This document shows, in pieces, positions 18,969-27,220 of a stretch of 35,288 nt of DNA. The stretch lies in NCBI GenBank assembly GCA_905233555.1, contig CAJODF010000021.1, positions 1 through 35,288 of the forward strand, written 5' to 3'. A program made the translations under genes and the position numbers. Every line of letters begins with the position of its first letter. Within the stretch, counting starts at the first letter, position 1. The stretch is from an uncultured Prevotella sp. (lineage in GTDB: Bacteria; Bacteroidota; Bacteroidia; Bacteroidales; Bacteroidaceae). Below the pieces are notes generated by a model. It had not been told where the DNA came from, ran no database searches, and worked only from the letters and a program-made list of their open reading frames with translations.

Positions 18969-19052
18969 TGTTTCAGGCCTTGAAATATATGTTCCAAACC
19001 CTGAAATGCACGTTTCAAACCTTGAAACATGTGTTTCACGTCTGTAAACATA
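18969..19052. repeat. Four tandem 21-bp imperfect palindromic repeats
   Basis: Units lie at 18969-18989, 18990-19010, 19011-19031 and 19032-19052, each with GTTTCA-N5-TGAAA-type dyad symmetry. The third is the most symmetric (GTTTCAA-ACC-TTGAAAC); the second and fourth are degenerate. The 21-bp period equals two helical turns, so every dyad faces the same side of DNA. It sits 65 bp before the parC -7 box and about 92 bp behind the alaS -33 element. It could be a multi-site operator, an intergenic repeat family or a protein-binding array; no coding potential is visible. Confidence 0.85.
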
Positions 19053-19117
19053 ATAATTATCTCATGGCCGAATAAAAAATAAATGCTTATTTTCTCTTTT
19101 TTCTCGCTATTTTTGTG

Positions 19118-19125
19118 TAACTTTG
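19118..19125 (+). promoter_or_regulatory. -7 element for parC
   Basis: TAACTTTG matches TAnnTTTG, 30 bases before ATG 19156. No clear -33 TTTG is present at 19-21 bases upstream, which leaves room for an activator. Confidence 0.65.
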
Positions 19126-19155
19126 CACCCTAGAAAACTAAAGACCATAGTAAGA

Positions 19156-21849
19156 ATGGACGACGAAATAAAGGACGACGAGATTTTGGAAGTGCAAGAG
19201 TCGGAAGAGGGTGTAGAAGGCCATTCCGACTATAAGCCCGTGAACCGCTTCGACGCAGCAGCGGTGCATCACCTTTCCGGGATGTACCAGAACTGGTTTC
19301 TGGATTATGCCTCGTACGTGATTCTGGAGCGTGCCGTTCCGAATATCGAGGACGGTTTTAAGCCCGTGCAGCGCCGTATCATGCACTCTATGAAGCGCAT
19401 GGACGATGGCAGATACAATAAGGTGGCCAACATCGTGGGCCACACGATGCAGTTCCACCCTCACGGCGATGCCTCCATCGGTGATGCCCTTGTACAACTG
19501 GGACAGAAGGACCTCCTCGTAGATACTCAGGGAAACTGGGGAAATATCCTCACTGGTGACAAGGCTGCAGCCCCCCGATACATCGAGGCCAGACTGTCGA
19601 AATTCGCCCTCGATACCGTCTTCAACCCCAAGACCACCGAATGGCAACTCTCCTACGACGGTCGAAATAAGGAACCCATCACGCTGCCCGTAAAGTATCC
19701 TCTGCTGTTGGCACAGGGTGCCGAAGGCATTGCCGTCGGCCTTTCCTCCAAGATTCTGCCACACAACTTCTGTGAAATCTGCGATGCAGCCATCCAATAC
19801 CTGCATGGACAGGAGTTCCATCTCTACCCCGACTTCCAGACGGGCGGCAGTATCGATGTCTCGAAATATAACGACGGCCAGCGAGGCGGTATGCTGAAAG
19901 TGCGTGCCAAAATCGAGAAACTCGACCAGAAGACCCTCGTCATCCGCGAACTGCCCTACTCCAAGACCGTAGGCACTCTGATTGAAAGCATCACCAAAGC
20001 CATCGAGAAAGGTAAGATCAAGGCAAAGCGTGTAGATGACCTCACCTCTGCACAGGTAGAAATCCAGATTCACCTGATGCCAGGCGTGTCGAGCGACAAA
20101 ACCCTCGATGCTCTCTACGCCTTTACAGACTGCGAGATCAACATCTCGCCCAACTGTTGTGTAATCAGTGAGGACAAACCGCAGTTCCTGACCATCAGCG
20201 ACGTGCTGATCCATAATGTGGAGCGCACCAAGGACTTGATCCGTCAGGAATTGGAGATTCGCAAGAACGAACTATTAGAACAACTCCATTTCCAGTCGTT
20301 GGAAAAGATTTTCATCGAAGAGCGTATCTATAAGGACCGTCAGTTCGAGCAGGCGCCTAACATCGATAAGGTCTGTGAGCATATCGACGACCGTCTGACA
20401 CCCTACTATCCCACCCTCATCCGTGAGGTAACGAAGGACGACATCCTGAAACTGTTGGAGATCAAGATGCAACGCATCCTGAAGTTCAACAAGGAAAAGG
20501 CCGACGAACTGATGGCCCGCATCAAGGCCGAGATTGAGGAAATTGATCGTGATTTGGCCAATCTGGTGGAAGTGACCGCCAGTTGGTTCCAGTTCCTCAA
20601 GGACAAATACGGCAAGGAACATCCGCGCCTCACGGAGATTCGCAATTTCGACACCATCGAGGCTACAAAGGTGGCTGAGGCCAACCAGAAACTCTACATC
20701 AATCGCACCGATGGCTTCATCGGCACAGGGTTGAAGAAGGACGAGTTTGTCTGCAACTGTTCGGACATCGACGATATCATCATCTTCTACAAAGACGGAA
20801 AATACAAGGTCATCCGTGTGGCGGACAAGGTGTTTGTGGGCAAGAACGTGCTCCATCTGCAGGTGTTCAAAAAGAACGATTCACGCACAACCTATAATGT
20901 GGTCTATCGCGACGGTAAGAAGGGCTATTACTATATGAAGCGCTTCAACGTGACATCGATGACCCGTGACAAGGAGTACGACCTGACCCAGGGCACACCC
21001 GGTTCGAAGGTAATGTACTTCACTGCCAATCCGAACGGTGAGGCGGAAGTCATCAAAGTCACCCTCGATCCGAATCCCAAACTGAAGAAAATCTTCATCG
21101 ATCAGGACTTCTCAGAAGTAATGATCAAAGGACGTAGTTCGAAAGGTAACCTCCTGACTAAGAACCCCGTACACCGCATTGGACTGAAGAGTCACGGACA
21201 TTCGACACTCGGTGGACGAATGGTCTGGTACGACCCCGACGTGAACCGTCTGAACTACGACGAACACGGACGATTACTCGGTGAGTTCTATGACGAAGAC
21301 CAGATACTCGTCATCCTCGACAATGGTGATTTCTACCTAACCAGTTTCGACTTGAACAATCACTTCGAGTCCAATATCCTGCGCATCGAAAAATACGACG
21401 CCAACAAAGTATGGACAGCCGTGCTCTTCGACGCTGACAATCAGGGCTATCCCTACCTGAAACGCTTCCAGATGGATGCCTCCAAGAAAAAACAGAACTG
21501 GCTCAGTGAGAATCCTGCCTCCAGACTCATCCTGCTGACGGATGTGGTCTATCCGCTCATCAAGATTACTTATGGCGGAGCCGATGATTTCCGAGGGTCC
21601 GAAGAGATTGATGCAGAGCAGTTTATCGCTGTCAAGGGCTTCAAGGCCAAGGGCAAGCGCCTCAGCACCTACCAGATCGAGAGCATCGAAGAACTGGAAC
21701 CTGTCCGCTTCCCAGAAGAACCGGAAACGCCGGAAAACCTAGAGGATTCCGAGGAACCAGAAGAGGACCTCGATCCCGATGCCGGCAAGAGCGAGGATCA
21801 AGTGCGCGACGAACTGACTGGACAACTAAGGCTGTTCGACGACGAATAA
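19156..21849 (+). CDS. parC: DNA topoisomerase IV subunit A (ParC; GyrA/ParC family)
   Basis: 897 residues from ATG 19156; an in-frame TTG at 19123 lies inside the -7 box and is rejected. Type IIA topoisomerase breakage subunit: DYASYVILERAVPNIEDGFK, PVQRRIMHSM, the quinolone-region HPHGDASIGDALVQLGQ, and the catalytic Tyr in AAPRYIEARL (Y142). The tower and coiled-coil parts follow. The C-terminal domain has degenerate beta-pinwheel blades (GRSSKGNLLTKNPVHRIGLK) and no GyrA box (Q-R/K-RGG), which favours topoisomerase IV over gyrase. It ends in an acidic tail (PEEPETPENLEDSEEPEEDL) and GQLRLFDDE. ParC decatenates daughter chromosomes together with ParE, which is not in the window. Position 106 is Ala where gyrase usually has the quinolone-contact Ser. 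Confidence 0.9.
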   Translation: MDDEIKDDEILEVQESEEGVEGHSDYKPVNRFDAAAVHHLSGMYQNWFLDYASYVILERAVPNIEDGFKPVQRRIMHSMKRMDDGRYNKVANIVGHTMQFHPHGDASIGDALVQLGQKDLLVDTQGNWGNILTGDKAAAPRYIEARLSKFALDTVFNPKTTEWQLSYDGRNKEPITLPVKYPLLLAQGAEGIAVGLSSKILPHNFCEICDAAIQYLHGQEFHLYPDFQTGGSIDVSKYNDGQRGGMLKVRAKIEKLDQKTLVIRELPYSKTVGTLIESITKAIEKGKIKAKRVDDLTSAQVEIQIHLMPGVSSDKTLDALYAFTDCEINISPNCCVISEDKPQFLTISDVLIHNVERTKDLIRQELEIRKNELLEQLHFQSLEKIFIEERIYKDRQFEQAPNIDKVCEHIDDRLTPYYPTLIREVTKDDILKLLEIKMQRILKFNKEKADELMARIKAEIEEIDRDLANLVEVTASWFQFLKDKYGKEHPRLTEIRNFDTIEATKVAEANQKLYINRTDGFIGTGLKKDEFVCNCSDIDDIIIFYKDGKYKVIRVADKVFVGKNVLHLQVFKKNDSRTTYNVVYRDGKKGYYYMKRFNVTSMTRDKEYDLTQGTPGSKVMYFTANPNGEAEVIKVTLDPNPKLKKIFIDQDFSEVMIKGRSSKGNLLTKNPVHRIGLKSHGHSTLGGRMVWYDPDVNRLNYDEHGRLLGEFYDEDQILVILDNGDFYLTSFDLNNHFESNILRIEKYDANKVWTAVLFDADNQGYPYLKRFQMDASKKKQNWLSENPASRLILLTDVVYPLIKITYGGADDFRGSEEIDAEQFIAVKGFKAKGKRLSTYQIESIEELEPVRFPEEPETPENLEDSEEPEEDLDPDAGKSEDQVRDELTGQLRLFDDE

Positions 21850-21853
21850 AAGC

Positions 21854-21945
21854 GAAAGGGTGAGAAAGTGAAAAAACACAGTCAGATGCAGCAGGCAATC
21901 TCTACGATGCTGAAGGTAACAGTACTTTCACTTTTTCACCTTTTC
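21854..21945 (+). repeat. 20-bp inverted repeat spanning the DUF3316 gene start, made of GTGAAAA-type mini-repeats
   Basis: Bases 21854-21873 can pair with 21926-21945 over 20 positions with only two G-U pairs, enclosing a 52-base loop. The left arm carries the GTG at 21868; the right arm encodes SLFHLF of the signal peptide. Further TTTTCACC/TTTTCAC copies extend to 21957 and offer alternative pairings. Confidence 0.7.
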
Positions 21946-22716
21946 ACCTTTTCACTTTTATCTGCCCAGCCTACTGACTCCACACAAATCAGGACTTCTG
22001 TCAACATGCTGGGTGTTGGCCATACGAATATCCTCGATACCTATCTCTCACAAGAGAAATTCTCCGGTATCGGTTTCTCGTATCTCAACATGTCAGAGCG
22101 CGAAAATCCTAATTGTGACTGGACCACAGTTCTGCAACAAGAGGTGAATTTCTCCTCTACCAACGACAGAAGTGATAAAGTCAACGAACTGGAAGGAAGT
22201 TATAGTCTATTCTGGGGGAAATACCACGTATGGCGAATGGCCGAAAACAGGCTGAAACTGCAGGCAGGAGGACTCATCGGCGGCCATCTCGGTTTCATCT
22301 ACAACACATCGAATTCAAATAATCCGGCACAAGCCCGTCTTGCTGCCCAACTCATGCCATCGGGCATTGCCACCTACGACTTCACCCTCTGGAAGAAGCA
22401 CTTCGCCCTACGATATGAACTGGACCTGCCACTCGTCGGCATCATGTTCAGTCCCAACTATGGACAATCCTACTACGAGATATTCAGTCAAGGCAATTAC
22501 GACCATAATATCGTGCCGACCACCTTCATCAGTGCCCCCAACCTGCGCCAGCAGTTGTCCATCGACTGGAATGCCGGACGAACCTGGACACTCCGCATTG
22601 GCTATCTGGGTCATTACCAACAGGCCCAAGTGAACAACCTCAAATCGCATATCTATGCCCATCGAGTGATGATTGGCATTGTCAAGCGATTCCAAATTCT
22701 CCGTTACCGCCCATGA
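21868..22716 (+). CDS. DUF3316-like exported protein
   Basis: 282 residues from GTG 21868, but ATG 21886 and ATG 21907 are also possible; the last gives the most normal signal peptide ([20 protein letters not shown]). The mature protein starts around [20 protein letters not shown] and has [20 protein letters not shown], a pattern I associate with DUF3316 proteins of Bacteroidetes, followed by alternating strands with aromatic residues ([45 protein letters not shown]) and an [10 protein letters not shown] end. It is likely an outer-membrane-associated or periplasmic beta protein of unknown function. It starts 18 bp after parC and its stop overlaps the peptidase start (ATGA), so the two are probably translated together. 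Confidence 0.72.
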   Translation: MKKHSQMQQAISTMLKVTVLSLFHLFTFSLLSAQPTDSTQIRTSVNMLGVGHTNILDTYLSQEKFSGIGFSYLNMSERENPNCDWTTVLQQEVNFSSTNDRSDKVNELEGSYSLFWGKYHVWRMAENRLKLQAGGLIGGHLGFIYNTSNSNNPAQARLAAQLMPSGIATYDFTLWKKHFALRYELDLPLVGIMFSPNYGQSYYEIFSQGNYDHNIVPTTFISAPNLRQQLSIDWNAGRTWTLRIGYLGHYQQAQVNNLKSHIYAHRVMIGIVKRFQILRYRP

Positions 22717-23744
22717 ACATGAAAGCCATCAAGAGACATATCGTGTGGGTGACACTTTTTATTTTTCACTTTTCACTTATCACTTCGTGCATCGACGAAG
22801 ACGAACACGATGACACCCCACAAGGAAATTTTGAGGCCCTATGGAAGATCATCGACGAGCACTATTGTTTCTTCGATTACAAGCAACACGAATACGGGCT
22901 GGACTGGAACGACGTCTATAATAAATATAAGGTACGCGCGAGAGAAGGCCTCAATAGGGAACAACTCTTTGAGGTCCTAACCGATATGTTGGCCGAACTG
23001 AGAGACGGTCATGTGAATCTGGCGGCAGCCTTCGACTATGGGCGCTACTGGACTTGGCACGAAAACTATCCCACCAATTTCAGCGATAGTCTTCAGCGTA
23101 TCTATCTCGGAACCGACTACCGTATCGCCTCAGGTCTCCAATATACCATATTCGATGACAATATCGGCTATGTCTATTACGGCAGTTTCCAGAACGGCAT
23201 CGGCGAAGGCAACCTCGATGAAGTAATCCAACATCTGATGCTGTGCAACGGACTGATCCTGGATATCCGCAACAACGGAGGGGGCACCCTAACCTATGCC
23301 GAGAAACTAGCCGCTCGATTCTGTCATGAAAAGACTCTGGTAGGCTATCAACAGCACAAAACCGGCAAAGGGCATAACGACTTCTCGGAGATGAAAGAAC
23401 AATACATCGAGCCTTCCAGTAACATGAGGTGGCAAAAACCGGTCGTCGTCCTGACGAACCGCCATGTGTTCAGTGCAGCCAATGAGTTCGTGAAATATAT
23501 GAAATGCATGCCACAAGTGAAGATCGTCGGCGACAAGACGGGCGGTGGTGCAGGCCTTCCTTTCTCCAGTACACTTCCCAATGGCTGGACGGTCCGTTTC
23601 TCTGCCTGTCCGATGTATGACCGTCAGCGCCAGCATACAGAGTTTGGTATAGAGCCCGACTATTATGTCAACCTGAAAGGCGTTGATTTTGCAGACGGAA
23701 AAGACACATTGATAGAATTTGCCCGTAAACTTTTGGTGGAATAA
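22713..23744 (+). CDS. S41-family peptidase lipoprotein
   Basis: 343 residues. A lipoprotein signal ([15 protein letters not shown]26) is followed by IDEDEHDD, an acidic stretch like the Bacteroidetes lipoprotein export signal, so surface exposure is likely. A tail-specific protease domain follows, with [44 protein letters not shown], the nucleophile region [15 protein letters not shown] (Ser) and [20 protein letters not shown]. No PDZ domain is obvious between the N-terminus and the catalytic part, as in shorter CtpA/tricorn-core-like members. The substrate is unknown. ATG 22713 overlaps the upstream stop as ATGA. The hydrophobic core of the signal peptide is encoded by TTTTCAC mini-repeats (22753-22785). 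The 3' end contains the -33 element of the following tRNA promoter. Confidence 0.88.
   Translation: MNMKAIKRHIVWVTLFIFHFSLITSCIDEDEHDDTPQGNFEALWKIIDEHYCFFDYKQHEYGLDWNDVYNKYKVRAREGLNREQLFEVLTDMLAELRDGHVNLAAAFDYGRYWTWHENYPTNFSDSLQRIYLGTDYRIASGLQYTIFDDNIGYVYYGSFQNGIGEGNLDEVIQHLMLCNGLILDIRNNGGGTLTYAEKLAARFCHEKTLVGYQQHKTGKGHNDFSEMKEQYIEPSSNMRWQKPVVVLTNRHVFSAANEFVKYMKCMPQVKIVGDKTGGGAGLPFSSTLPNGWTVRFSACPMYDRQRQHTEFGIEPDYYVNLKGVDFADGKDTLIEFARKLLVE
22753..22785 (+). repeat. TTTTCAC mini-repeat in the peptidase signal peptide
   Basis: ACTTTTTATTTTTCACTTTT and CACTTATCACTT run through the codons for [11 protein letters not shown]. The motif is the reverse complement of the GTGAAAA repeats seen at other gene joints. 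Confidence 0.55.
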
Positions 23745-23763
23745 ATAAAATTTAGTACCTTTG
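23732..23763 (+). promoter_or_regulatory. tRNA-Leu promoter
   Basis: TTTG (23732-23735) and TACCTTTG (23756-23763) are separated by exactly 20 bases, a full Bacteroidetes consensus. The -33 box lies within the last codons of the S41 peptidase gene. The transcription start should fall about 20-25 bases before the mature tRNA. Confidence 0.8.
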
Positions 23764-23792
23764 CACCCGCGTTTTCAAAAAACCACGGATTT

Positions 23793-23874
23793 GCGCTTGT
23801 GGCGGAATTGGTAGACGCGCCAGACTTAGGATCTGGTGGCTCAGGTCGTGTAGGTTCGAGTCCTATCAGGCGCA
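23793..23874 (+). tRNA. tRNA-Leu (anticodon UAG)
   Basis: Acceptor arms GCGCTTG and CAGGCGC pair over 7 positions (one G-U) with discriminator A. The D-arm is GCG...CGC with TTGGTAGA, the anticodon stem CCAGA/TCTGG holds loop CTTAGGA (anticodon TAG, reads CUN Leu codons), there is a long class II variable arm, and the T-arm is GTAGG-TTCGAGT-CCTAT. The CCA end is not encoded. Confidence 0.97.
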
Positions 23875-23880
23875 CAAAAT

Positions 23881-23925
23881 ATATCCCCGAAATAAGCCAA
23901 ACGCTAGCATTTCGGGGATATTTTG
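23881..23925 (+). terminator. tRNA-Leu terminator
   Basis: A perfect 13-bp stem (ATATCCCCGAAAT with ATTTCGGGGATAT, 23881-23893 and 23909-23921) with a 15-base loop is followed by TTTT. It starts 6 bases after the tRNA. Confidence 0.88.
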
Positions 23926-23986
23926 TACCAAAATGACGCTATTTTATCATATTTTCCCCGTTTTTTTTAAAAAAATATAAAATTTT

Positions 23987-24018
23987 CTTGGCAGTTTCAA
24001 AATAAATTCATAATTTTG
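23987..24018 (+). promoter_or_regulatory. Promoter of the lipoprotein-OmpA operon
   Basis: CTTG (23987-23990) and TAATTTTG (24011-24018) are separated by 20 bases, close to the consensus. The leader to ATG 24072 is about 45 bases and A/T-rich. The segment between the tRNA terminator and this promoter holds only A/T tracts. Confidence 0.65.
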
Positions 24019-24071
24019 CCTCGATTTATGTAGAATCAACATATATATGTCTAATTATAATTTTAAGTTCA

Positions 24072-25943
24072 ATGAAAAAGAAAATTATTAATGGAATTCT
24101 CTTAGTGGCATTAGTTTTTGCTACTTCGAGTGCATTTGTTTCTTGTAAAGACAACGATGCAGATGTAAACACTGAATTGCTGGGTAAGATCGCAAGTCTG
24201 AAGGCAGAATTGGAAGATGTAAAGGGACGCATCCCTAGTCCTTACACGTACGATGACACTGCTGTTAAGAACGCAATTGCCGGTCTTGAAAACAAAGTTG
24301 CCGAACTTGAGGAAAAGATTAACAACCTCGAGCCGGGAACTACTTATGATGACACTGAGATTAAGGCTGCCATCGAACTTCTTCAGGCAGAGATTGACAC
24401 TCTTGCTTCAGAATCTGAAGCACTGGCAAACATTATTTATGGATTAGTATTTGGTATTACTGCAGAGGGTACCTATAACCCCGTATTTGGTGCGCTTGGT
24501 GCCCCCGTTGGCGTAACCTCTAACATCCTGGCTGCATACTACGGTGATGGTAAGGCTATGTCTTTCCACGGTGAGAAGATCACTAACTTCTTCAACAAGG
24601 ACGCAGGTACCATCTATTTCACAGTTAATCCCACTGAGGCTAAATTAACGGGAGCATTCTCTCTCGTAAACAGTCAGGACGTGCCTGCTAAGGTTACATT
24701 AACGGCTGCTGAGTCTGATAAGGTTCTCACATGGGGCTGGAACCAGACCCGTAACGCTTCTGGTCTCTATGCTGCTAATGTTACAATCGATGACCTCGAT
24801 GCTGTGAAGTTCGATTATAATGACATTGCAGGTGCTTTGAAGGATGCCATCAGTAAAAGGACAAAGTCTTCTATTATCAACCTCGTTACAGAGTTGTATG
24901 CTACCGTTGCCGGTGACAAGTTCCCCCGTCTGGCTTTGAAGTACACCTCTAATGAAGATCTCATTGGTGCAACAACCGTTCGCACTGGTTACGATTTCGG
25001 AATCACAGCCATTAAGCCGCTGTCATATGACTTTGACGTGAACATCAGCAAGACTCCAGGTATTGACAGACTTGAGGCTGAAATCAATAAGATTATCAAC
25101 AAGATTAACATTGACTTCGGTATCGACTTCAGCAAGTTCAAGAATGTTACCATCAATCTTGACCGTAATGGTAAGGATTATATCGTAAATGTTAAAGTAG
25201 ATGTTCCTGTTGATGAGACTGTAACAGTTAACATTCCTAACGTAGATGTTAATGTAGATGTTCCTGGACAGACTATACCTGTTACTCTTAGTTACGTAGA
25301 TGATGACGGTGTTTCTCACCCTGTAACAGGAAATGTGGATGTTCCTGGACAGACTGTACCAGTCACTGTGGAAATTCCTGCAACTGCTGTAGCCCTCAAC
25401 TTTACTGTTAACACATCTGCAAATGTTAATATCAACGAGGTTGTTGATGATCTCTTCAATGGTCTCAATGGTGACCTTGCCGAGATTAACGCCATGCTCA
25501 ATGAGGTTAGCAAGCTCTCAAATCTTGAGGCTGAGATTGAAAACACGAAGTCTGACATCAAGTCACAGATCAGTAGTTATCTGAGAAAATTTGACCAGAA
25601 GTTCGTGCAGTTGGTTAATTCTGCCAACAAGGCTCTCCAGCCCACTCTGCTCGTCAAGAGTGGTAACAAGATCACAAGAACTGGTAACGTCAAGGCTGGT
25701 AACATCAAGTTGATCCCCACTTCTTATACTGCTGAGGTTATTGCTCCGGCCTTCAAGAAGTACATCAATGTTGAGTGCGACGGTAAGGCTATCAATGGTG
25801 AGAGCTTTGGTAAGGTTATCGATGGTAGCGTCAGCGAGATCGACCTGAACATTGAGGCTGGTAAGACCTACAAGGTTACTTACGATGCCGTTGACTTCTT
25901 CGGCAAGACTCGTAGCAACACCTATTACATCTACGCGAAGTAA
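24072..25943 (+). CDS. Coiled-coil surface lipoprotein, function unknown
   Basis: 623 residues. A lipoprotein signal (MKKKIINGILLVALVFATSS, Cys25 in VSC) is followed by KDNDAD, consistent with an export-to-surface signal. Residues about 35-125 are a heptad-rich helix (LLGKIASLKAELEDVKGR; LENKVAELEEKINNLE) containing the repeated 'YDDT.[IV]K.AI' pattern twice. A beta-rich body follows, with a Val/Asp-rich segment carrying the motif NVDVPGQT(I/V)PVT twice (from about residues 395 and 415), a second helical region (LAEINAMLNEVSKLSNLEAE) and a C-terminal beta part ending in TYYIYAK. I do not recognise the family. Codon use (GGT, GCT, AAC, AAG) and a near-consensus promoter suggest strong expression. 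It is 35 bp ahead of an OmpA-family gene with no terminator between them, so the two probably form an envelope pair. Confidence 0.85.
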   Translation: MKKKIINGILLVALVFATSSAFVSCKDNDADVNTELLGKIASLKAELEDVKGRIPSPYTYDDTAVKNAIAGLENKVAELEEKINNLEPGTTYDDTEIKAAIELLQAEIDTLASESEALANIIYGLVFGITAEGTYNPVFGALGAPVGVTSNILAAYYGDGKAMSFHGEKITNFFNKDAGTIYFTVNPTEAKLTGAFSLVNSQDVPAKVTLTAAESDKVLTWGWNQTRNASGLYAANVTIDDLDAVKFDYNDIAGALKDAISKRTKSSIINLVTELYATVAGDKFPRLALKYTSNEDLIGATTVRTGYDFGITAIKPLSYDFDVNISKTPGIDRLEAEINKIINKINIDFGIDFSKFKNVTINLDRNGKDYIVNVKVDVPVDETVTVNIPNVDVNVDVPGQTIPVTLSYVDDDGVSHPVTGNVDVPGQTVPVTVEIPATAVALNFTVNTSANVNINEVVDDLFNGLNGDLAEINAMLNEVSKLSNLEAEIENTKSDIKSQISSYLRKFDQKFVQLVNSANKALQPTLLVKSGNKITRTGNVKAGNIKLIPTSYTAEVIAPAFKKYINVECDGKAINGESFGKVIDGSVSEIDLNIEAGKTYKVTYDAVDFFGKTRSNTYYIYAK

Positions 25944-25978
25944 TTAACATTTAAGAATTCAAAATAGTAAATAAGAAT

Positions 25979-27127
25979 ATGAAAATGAAGAAAACAATAT
26001 TGTCTTGCCTGCTGGCGCTGGGTTTCCTCACAGCATCCGCACAGGATCAGCAGCCTAAGACTGAATACGTTTTCAATCCTCACTGGTATGTACAAATTCA
26101 GCCCCTGGGCATTCAGCATACCCTTGGTGAGGTTGATTTCGGAGATTTGAATTCATACAACGTACAGGCTGCCATTGGTCGCCAGTTCACTCCTGCCATT
26201 GGCGCACGTCTCGCTGTCAATGCATGGCAGAGCAAGGCTGGTTCAACGATTAATGACAAACAGTATAAGTGGGATTGGAAGTATGTTGCTCCCTCTGTTG
26301 ACTTAACATTCAATCTGTCGAACCTCTTCTTCGGCTTCAATCCTAACCGTGTATTCAACCTTGGTATATTCGGAGGTATTGGTGCCAACATCGGTTTCAG
26401 CAATGACAATGTCAAGGATGCTCAGGCTGCTATCAAGGCCAACTATCCTTCACAGCCCAACTACTATTTCTGGGACACTGCTGACAATCTGGCCTACATT
26501 TGGGATGGCACGAAGGTTCGTCTGTTCGGTCAGGCTGGTATCACTGGTGACTTCAAGGTTAGCGACGCTGTTAGCATCGGTCTTGAACTCAGTGCCAACA
26601 CTCTGAGCGACAAGTACAACTCAAAGAAGGCAGGCAACTGGGACTGGTACTTCAACGCCCTCGCTGGTGTGAAGATCAACCTCGGTACGACCTACACCAC
26701 TCGTGAGATTCCTGTTCCCGAGCCCGAGATTCGTTATGTGGAGAAGATCGTTGAGAAGATCGTTGAGAAGCCCGCTCCCGCTCCTGCTGCAGTTGTTACA
26801 GTTGAGCCGCTACGTCGCGACGTATTCTTCCTGATCAACAAGACCAATATCCGTCCTGAGGAGGCTCAGAAGGTGAAGGATATCGCTGACTACCTGAACG
26901 AGCACCCGACTGCAAAGGTGATGGTTACCGGTTATGCTGACGCTGGTACTGGTAACAACAAGATCAACGACCGTCTGGCTGCTGGCCGTGCTGATGCCGT
27001 TGTGAAGTCACTGAAGAAGGATTACGGAATTGCTGAGTCTCGTATCTCTTACGACAGCAAGGGTTCACGTGTACAGCCGTTCGCTGAGAACGATATGAAC
27101 CGTGTCAGCATCTGTATCGCTGAATAA
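25979..27127 (+). CDS. OmpA-family outer-membrane protein
   Basis: 382 residues. A signal peptide (MKKTILSCLLALGFLTASAQ) leads into an eight-strand-type barrel (FNPHWYVQIQPLGIQHTLGE ... NALAGVKINLG, to about residue 235). A Pro/Glu/Val/Lys linker with three VEK units (VEKIVEKIVEKPAPAPA) precedes a C-terminal OmpA peptidoglycan-binding domain: VMVTGYADAGTGNNKINDRL, AAGRADAVVKSL and SYDSKGSRVQPF..NDMNRV. The Asp and Arg that hold diaminopimelate in OmpA domains have counterparts here. It anchors the outer membrane to the wall and may act as a porin. Abundant OmpA-like proteins are typical of Prevotella and Bacteroides. It is cotranscribed with the lipoprotein upstream and ends at its own terminator. 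Confidence 0.93.
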   Translation: MKMKKTILSCLLALGFLTASAQDQQPKTEYVFNPHWYVQIQPLGIQHTLGEVDFGDLNSYNVQAAIGRQFTPAIGARLAVNAWQSKAGSTINDKQYKWDWKYVAPSVDLTFNLSNLFFGFNPNRVFNLGIFGGIGANIGFSNDNVKDAQAAIKANYPSQPNYYFWDTADNLAYIWDGTKVRLFGQAGITGDFKVSDAVSIGLELSANTLSDKYNSKKAGNWDWYFNALAGVKINLGTTYTTREIPVPEPEIRYVEKIVEKIVEKPAPAPAAVVTVEPLRRDVFFLINKTNIRPEEAQKVKDIADYLNEHPTAKVMVTGYADAGTGNNKINDRLAAGRADAVVKSLKKDYGIAESRISYDSKGSRVQPFAENDMNRVSICIAE

Positions 27128-27153
27128 TTGATCTTAATAGTAATAGTTTAATT

Positions 27154-27207
27154 ATCCCGGCCTTACGTCTTTACTTAATAAGGTATAGATGGAGGTCGGG
27201 ATTTTTA
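27154..27207 (+). terminator. Terminator after the OmpA gene
   Basis: ATCCCGGCC (27154-27162) pairs with GGTCGGGAT (27194-27202, one G-U), followed by TTTTAT. The loop contains a competing small stem CCTTA/TAAGG (27161-27165 with 27179-27183). The next gene begins 14 bases later, so partial read-through into it is possible; I see no -7 box of its own. Confidence 0.75.
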
Positions 27208-27220
27208 TATAGGCAAGAAG

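Larger units (their letters stand above)
18802..19155. other. Divergent control region between alaS and parC
   Basis: This 354-bp gap is the only one above 300 bp. It has the alaS promoter at its left end, a T-rich segment without recognisable signals (about 18880-18965), the four-copy 21-bp palindromic array (18969-19052), an A/T-rich segment and the parC -7 box (19118-19125). I see no open frame or RNA gene in it. Confidence 0.8.

Noticed and set aside
18969..19052. The 21-bp array as a set of canonical parS sites
   Set aside because: Half-sites resemble GTTTCA/TGAAAC, but the spacer is 5 bases instead of 2, and no unit has the full 16-bp match. ParB binding remains possible but is not supported.
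18969..19052. CRISPR array
   Set aside because: The units are contiguous with no unique spacers between them, and no cas gene is present.
19123..19155. Upstream TTG start for parC
   Set aside because: It falls inside the TAACTTTG promoter box; ATG 19156 gives the expected acidic N-terminus and a suitable leader.
19138..20214. 358-codon minus-strand frame opposite parC
   Set aside because: It lies opposite the conserved catalytic core of ParC; there is no promoter or family motif.
23663..23875. 70-codon minus-strand frame over the tRNA-Leu
   Set aside because: It consists mostly of the antisense of the tRNA and the peptidase 3' end.
24026..24232. Small minus-strand frame across the lipoprotein start
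   Set aside because: It overlaps the promoter leader and signal peptide of the lipoprotein gene; no supporting signal.
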